Source: Phycisphaerae bacterium
GTDB lineage: Bacteria; Planctomycetota; Phycisphaerae; Phycisphaerales; SM1A02
Direction: 5' to 3'
Length of the DNA stretch: 8,939 nt
NCBI GenBank assembly: GCA_002591705.1
Contig: PAAB01000021.1
Location: 24,912-33,850 of the forward strand
The position numbers were made by a program, and so were the translations under genes. Below, piece by piece: positions 5,640-8,939 of the stretch (its first letter is position 1; every line of letters begins with the position of its first letter). The notes under the pieces are model-generated. The model worked only from the letters and a program-made list of their open reading frames with translations. It was not told where the DNA came from and ran no database searches.

Positions 5640-6866
5640 ATGACGACCGCCACCGACGGATCAACCTCTTTCAAGCAACGGACCGAATCCATTCTTTCCG
5701 AGCTTGATGCCACCGGACAGCTCAAGCATCTCCAGACGATCGAAGGGCCGATGGGGCCGAGCATCACGCTGCGTGGATACGGCCAGGTCGACTGCTTCTG
5801 TTCCAACAACTATCTGGGGCTTGCGAATCATCCCGAGGTCGTCGAGGCCGGCATCGAGGGGTTGCGGCGGTACGGAGCCGGGACGGCATCCGTCCGGTTC
5901 ATCTGCGGCACCTTCGAGCCCCATGAACGACTGGAGTCCACGATCGCCGACATGCTGGGAGTCGAGGCCAGCTACACCTTCGTCTCGTGCTGGACCGCAT
6001 CCGAAGCGCTCTTTCCCACGCTCTGCGATCCCGGCGACATCATCATCTCCGATGCGCTGAACCATGCCTGCATCATCGACGGCATGCGTCTGGCCACCGT
6101 GATCAAGAAGGGGGTCCAGAAGGCCGTCTACCGGCACTCGGACATGGATGACCTTCGTCGGGTCCTCGAGGAGGCGCGGGCCAATGACGCCGTCACCGGG
6201 GTGATGTGGGTCGTGACCGACGGCGTCTTCTCCATGGAGGGGGACCTGGGCAGGCTGCCCGAGATTCGCGCCCTGTGCGACGAATTCGGCGCGATGATGG
6301 TCGTGGACGATTCCCACGGCACCGGAGTGATGGGCGAGACCGGTCGGGGGACGCACGAGTACTGGGGGATGCAGGGCTCGGACATCGACCTCTTCACCGG
6401 AACCCTTGGCAAGGCGTTGGGTGGCGGGGCCGGCGGCTACATCGCGGGTTCCCGGGCGGCCATCGATCTGATCGTGCAGCGAGGTCGTCCCACCCTGTTC
6501 TCCAATGCATTGCCGGTGACCGTGGCATGCAGTGCGACCCGGGCCATCGAACTCCTGATGGAGGAACCCCAGCGGGTGGCCACGCTCCGCAGCAATGTGC
6601 AGGCCGCCAGGGCCGGCATTCGGGACGTCGGGTTCGAGGTGCTCGAGTCGCCGACGGCAATCTGTCCCATCATCGTGGGGGAGACGGCGACCGCCATCAG
6701 CATGAGCAATCGGCTGCTCGAGAATGGGGTCTTTGCGATCGGATTCGGCTACCCGGTGGTTCCGGAGGGAGAAGCCCGCATCCGGGTCCAGATCTCCGCG
6801 GCCCACGAGGCCGGGCACATCGATCGTCTGGTCGGAGCGCTTCGGGTTCTCAAGGCCGAGCAGTGA
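5640..6866 (+). CDS. kbl: 2-amino-3-ketobutyrate CoA ligase (glycine C-acetyltransferase)
   Basis: This 408-residue PLP enzyme is of the alpha-oxoamine synthase family. It would cleave 2-amino-3-ketobutyrate with CoA to glycine and acetyl-CoA. The PLP lysine is K258 in TGTLGKALGG. Other family landmarks are CSNNYLGLANHP (54-65), ASVRFICGT (83-91), SDALNHACIIDG (137-148), DGVFSMEGD (194-202), DDSHGTG (223-229), RPTLFSN (283-289) and GYPVVPEGEARIR (370-382). As I recall them, several are closer to Kbl than to 8-amino-7-oxononanoate or 5-aminolevulinate synthases. The pairing with threonine dehydrogenase settles the pathway. One oddity is SCWTAS at 116-121, where Kbl enzymes usually have SCFDAN beside the cofactor. 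The gene is co-transcribed with tdh, and its stop codon abuts that of the convergent gene. Confidence 0.93.
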   Translation: MTTATDGSTSFKQRTESILSELDATGQLKHLQTIEGPMGPSITLRGYGQVDCFCSNNYLGLANHPEVVEAGIEGLRRYGAGTASVRFICGTFEPHERLESTIADMLGVEASYTFVSCWTASEALFPTLCDPGDIIISDALNHACIIDGMRLATVIKKGVQKAVYRHSDMDDLRRVLEEARANDAVTGVMWVVTDGVFSMEGDLGRLPEIRALCDEFGAMMVVDDSHGTGVMGETGRGTHEYWGMQGSDIDLFTGTLGKALGGGAGGYIAGSRAAIDLIVQRGRPTLFSNALPVTVACSATRAIELLMEEPQRVATLRSNVQAARAGIRDVGFEVLESPTAICPIIVGETATAISMSNRLLENGVFAIGFGYPVVPEGEARIRVQISAAHEAGHIDRLVGALRVLKAEQ

Positions 6867-6869
6867 TCA
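6864..6869. other. TGATCA palindrome giving back-to-back stop codons of convergent genes
   Basis: TGA at 6864-6866 ends kbl on the plus strand. TCA at 6867-6869 reads TGA on the minus strand and ends the BtpA-family gene. There is no spacer, so any terminator must lie inside a coding region. I saw no obvious hairpin with a T tract here. Confidence 0.9.
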
Positions 6870-7685
6870 GGGCCGGACGTCGGCGAAGCGGTCCAGGAGA
6901 TCCGGCTGCATGTCGTTCCGCCAGTCTCCGTCGGACTTGAGTGCCGATCCGATGATCAGCGCATCCGCGTACTTGAACAGGGCCGGGGCCGAGGATGGTG
7001 TCACGCCGGATCCGATGCAGATCGGAAGATCCACGGCCTTTCTCGCGGATTCGAGTTCCTCGGTTTGTACAGAGGTGCCGGTCGTCTTTCCGGTGATGAC
7101 GATCCCGTCGGCCAGGCAGTAGTCGGCGGCGGAGGCGTGGTCCCTGGTGTCGCAGTCGGCGGTGATGGCGTGTGAGGAATGCTTCTTCTGGATGTCGGCC
7201 AGGATGGCGATGTGCTCGGCGTCGATCTGTCGCCGGTACCGCAGCAGCGGCCCGGCATCCGCTTCGTCGAAGAGGCCCTCGTCGGCGATGGACGAGAAGA
7301 CGAATCCCTCGGCACGAATGAACTGGGCGTCGCACGCGAGGGCAACCGAGAGTGCCGCCCGATTGTCACCGGCCAGCACCTGGACGCCCATGGGCAGGCC
7401 GATCGAGTTGCGGATGGTCCTGCTGATGACCGACATTGCGGCGACCACTTCCGGGCCGACGCGGCGACGCAGGTAGGGGCGGTCGTGCGTGTTCTCGATC
7501 AGGAGCGCATCGAATCCCGCCTGCTGAATCAGTTCCGCCTCGTGCAACGCCCGGTCGATCACCGCCTGCAGCGAATCGCATCCGGCCGCAGAGCCGGGCA
7601 GCGGCAGAAGATGGATCATGCCGACCAGGGCCTTGGAGGCTCCGAAGATGTCGGTTGCGGTGCGGGGTGAATGGGTGGTGGTCAT
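6867..7685 (-). CDS. BtpA/SgcQ-family TIM-barrel protein
   Basis: The protein has 272 residues from the ATG at 7685. A longer frame exists upstream but runs inside the peptidase gene and lacks family similarity; GAAGGA lies about seven bases before the chosen ATG. ALVGMIHLLPLPGS at 19-32 is the family signature. GFDALLIEN (57-65), GVQVLAGDNRAALSVA (100-115), FIRAEGFVF (122-130), DGIVITGKTTG (193-203) and ICIGSGVTP (222-230) mark successive beta strands of a TIM barrel; the last, with ALIIGSALK (242-250), resembles a phosphate-binding end. The family is named after cyanobacterial BtpA, which is linked to photosystem I accumulation, and E. coli SgcQ, in a sugar-related gene cluster. As far as I know the biochemical activity is not settled, and nothing here suggests photosynthesis. 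The start codon overlaps the peptidase stop (ATGA), so it is the downstream member of a coupled operon. Confidence 0.88.
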   Translation of the reverse strand: MTTTHSPRTATDIFGASKALVGMIHLLPLPGSAAGCDSLQAVIDRALHEAELIQQAGFDALLIENTHDRPYLRRRVGPEVVAAMSVISRTIRNSIGLPMGVQVLAGDNRAALSVALACDAQFIRAEGFVFSSIADEGLFDEADAGPLLRYRRQIDAEHIAILADIQKKHSSHAITADCDTRDHASAADYCLADGIVITGKTTGTSVQTEELESARKAVDLPICIGSGVTPSSAPALFKYADALIIGSALKSDGDWRNDMQPDLLDRFADVRP

Positions 7686-8939
7686 CGGCGCTTCCTTCTC
7701 CGGGGACCAAGATGCGACTTCCACCAGTCGAGGATCTGGTGGAGGCGGTGCAGCCGCATGTCGGGAGGACCATTGCGGCTCATTCCGTGGCTGGTTTCCC
7801 GCGGGTAGCGTACGAAGACCGAGGGGATGCCTCGAATCTGGAGGGCCGCGAAGACCTGCTCGCCCTGTTCGACGTTGCAACGCAGGTCACCTTCGGAGTG
7901 GATGATCATGGTGGGGGTCTTGACCCGTCCCATGGTCCGGATGGGACTGGAATGCCAGAGCTGGTCCGGGCAGTCCCAGAAGGCTCCGGGCCAGTACGTG
8001 TCCGGCTTGTAGACGAAGTCGCTGTTGCCGCCCATGCTGACCAGATTGGATACGCATCGATCGGTGATGGCTCCGGCGAAATCGGTGGTGTGACCGATCA
8101 CCCAGAGGGTCATGTAGCCGCCGTAGCTCCCTCCCATGACCCCCATGCGGTCGGGGTTGATCGAAGGGTGGTTCTGCATGAACTCCTTGACGGAGTTGAT
8201 GTCTTCCCAGTCCTTGCCGCCCCAGCTTCCTCGGATGGCCGCAGTGTGATCGCGCCCGTATCCCTTGCTGCCGCGTGGATTGCTGTACACGACCAGGTAG
8301 CCGGCGGATGCGAGGACCTGGAACTCGTGGAAGAAGCATTCTCCGTACTGGGCGTGCGGACCTCCGTGGATCTCGAGGACGGCCGGATGGCGTCGTCCGG
8401 CTCGATGGTTGACCGGGGTCATGACCCAGGTCTGGACGCGGGTCCCGTCGGTGGATCGGACCCACCGGACAGAAGGCTTGCGGACGTGGTGGGAGGCGAC
8501 CCACTCGTCGTTGAAGTTCGTGATTCGTCTCGTGCGGATCGCGGTCGCTCCGACGCGGCCGACGTGGATCTCCGGAGGTGCCGTCGGGTCGTCGATCATC
8601 ATGGCCATGACCCGGCCGTCCGAAGAGCAGTTTCCGGGCGTGATCACAGTCCGCCCCTCGGTGAGCATGCGGGGGGTGCCGCCCGAGCAGGGGATCGATG
8701 CGACGTGGGATTGTCCATGCCAGCCGATGCCCGCGAGAATGCGTTTGGAATCGCCGGACCACTGGATATTCGGCTCGAACGAGACGTCGGCGCTGTCGGA
8801 GAGGGCGCACGCCATCAGGCACCAGTCGGTTCCGGCCGTCAGGCTGCGGGCATTCCTTCCGCTCGCCGTGCACGTCCAGAGTTCAAGATTCTCGGTCGAA
8901 TAACTGCCGTCCTTGCCTTCGCGTCCCGCCCACGCGATC
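7682..8939 (-). CDS. S9-family (prolyl oligopeptidase / acylaminoacyl-peptidase-like) serine peptidase, N-terminus off the right edge
   Basis: The frame is open to the right edge (last whole codon ends at 8938), giving 418 residues of the C-terminal part; S9C enzymes usually have over 600. The visible N-terminal portion holds WSGDSKRIL and similar strands typical of the beta-propeller gate. The alpha/beta-hydrolase domain follows, with the oxyanion segment EIHGGPHAQYG and the NPRGSKGYG and GSWGGKDWED motifs. The nucleophile is in GGSYGGYM, with the serine codon at 8126-8128. The acid is the Asp of HSEGDLRC at 7886-7888, and the His of ETSHGMS is at 7787-7789. The triad is complete, so the enzyme is probably active on oligopeptides or acylated peptides. 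It ends in a very basic tail (PRRRKRR). Whether it is exported cannot be judged without the N-terminus. Its stop overlaps the start of the BtpA-family gene. Confidence 0.92.
   Translation of the reverse strand, partial: IAWAGREGKDGSYSTENLELWTCTASGRNARSLTAGTDWCLMACALSDSADVSFEPNIQWSGDSKRILAGIGWHGQSHVASIPCSGGTPRMLTEGRTVITPGNCSSDGRVMAMMIDDPTAPPEIHVGRVGATAIRTRRITNFNDEWVASHHVRKPSVRWVRSTDGTRVQTWVMTPVNHRAGRRHPAVLEIHGGPHAQYGECFFHEFQVLASAGYLVVYSNPRGSKGYGRDHTAAIRGSWGGKDWEDINSVKEFMQNHPSINPDRMGVMGGSYGGYMTLWVIGHTTDFAGAITDRCVSNLVSMGGNSDFVYKPDTYWPGAFWDCPDQLWHSSPIRTMGRVKTPTMIIHSEGDLRCNVEQGEQVFAALQIRGIPSVFVRYPRETSHGMSRNGPPDMRLHRLHQILDWWKSHLGPRRRKRR

Noticed and set aside
5661..6818. Long minus-strand open frame (385 codons) opposite kbl
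   Set aside because: It mirrors the strongly conserved kbl gene, and its translation shows no family motif.
7686..7880. N-terminal extension of the BtpA-family gene by about 65 codons
   Set aside because: It lies wholly inside the peptidase's C-terminal coding region (which includes the catalytic His), reads as Pro/Arg-rich sequence, and the family start is matched by the ATG at 7685 with its own ribosome site.

Overview
This is a GC-rich bacterial chromosomal window with eight tightly packed protein genes. I saw no RNA genes, insertion sequences or CRISPR. The signal-peptide proteins with an EF-hand, the SDR-type threonine dehydrogenase and the overall protein flavour suggest Planctomycetota, perhaps a Phycisphaerae-like lineage. 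That placement rests on gene style only and is a moderate-confidence inference.

Left part (1-3474). The 5' end of a minus-strand flavoprotein disulfide reductase-like gene (YpdA family) runs off the left edge. It is divergent from a two-gene plus-strand operon encoding exported, mostly helical proteins of unknown function. Aligned by eye, these two proteins are diverged tandem paralogs. The second has gained a coiled-coil stretch and a C-terminal EF-hand calcium loop. This pair is the least described part of the window.

Middle part (3463-6866). A minus-strand RlmN/Cfr-family radical SAM rRNA methyltransferase overlaps the end of the second paralog by 12 bases. Divergent from it is a plus-strand operon of SDR-type L-threonine 3-dehydrogenase and 2-amino-3-ketobutyrate CoA ligase. 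Together these two enzymes would convert threonine to glycine plus acetyl-CoA. A TACAAT -10 box and an AGGAGG ribosome site precede the operon.

Right part (6867-8939). A minus-strand operon holds an S9-family serine peptidase (its N-terminus lies off the right edge) followed by a BtpA/SgcQ-family TIM-barrel protein. The two are coupled by an ATGA overlap.

The genome is highly compact. Both convergent gene pairs have no spacer (a 12-base overlap, and a shared TGATCA that supplies both stop codons), so neither has room for an intergenic terminator. The longest non-coding stretches are the two divergent promoter regions, each under 80 bases.
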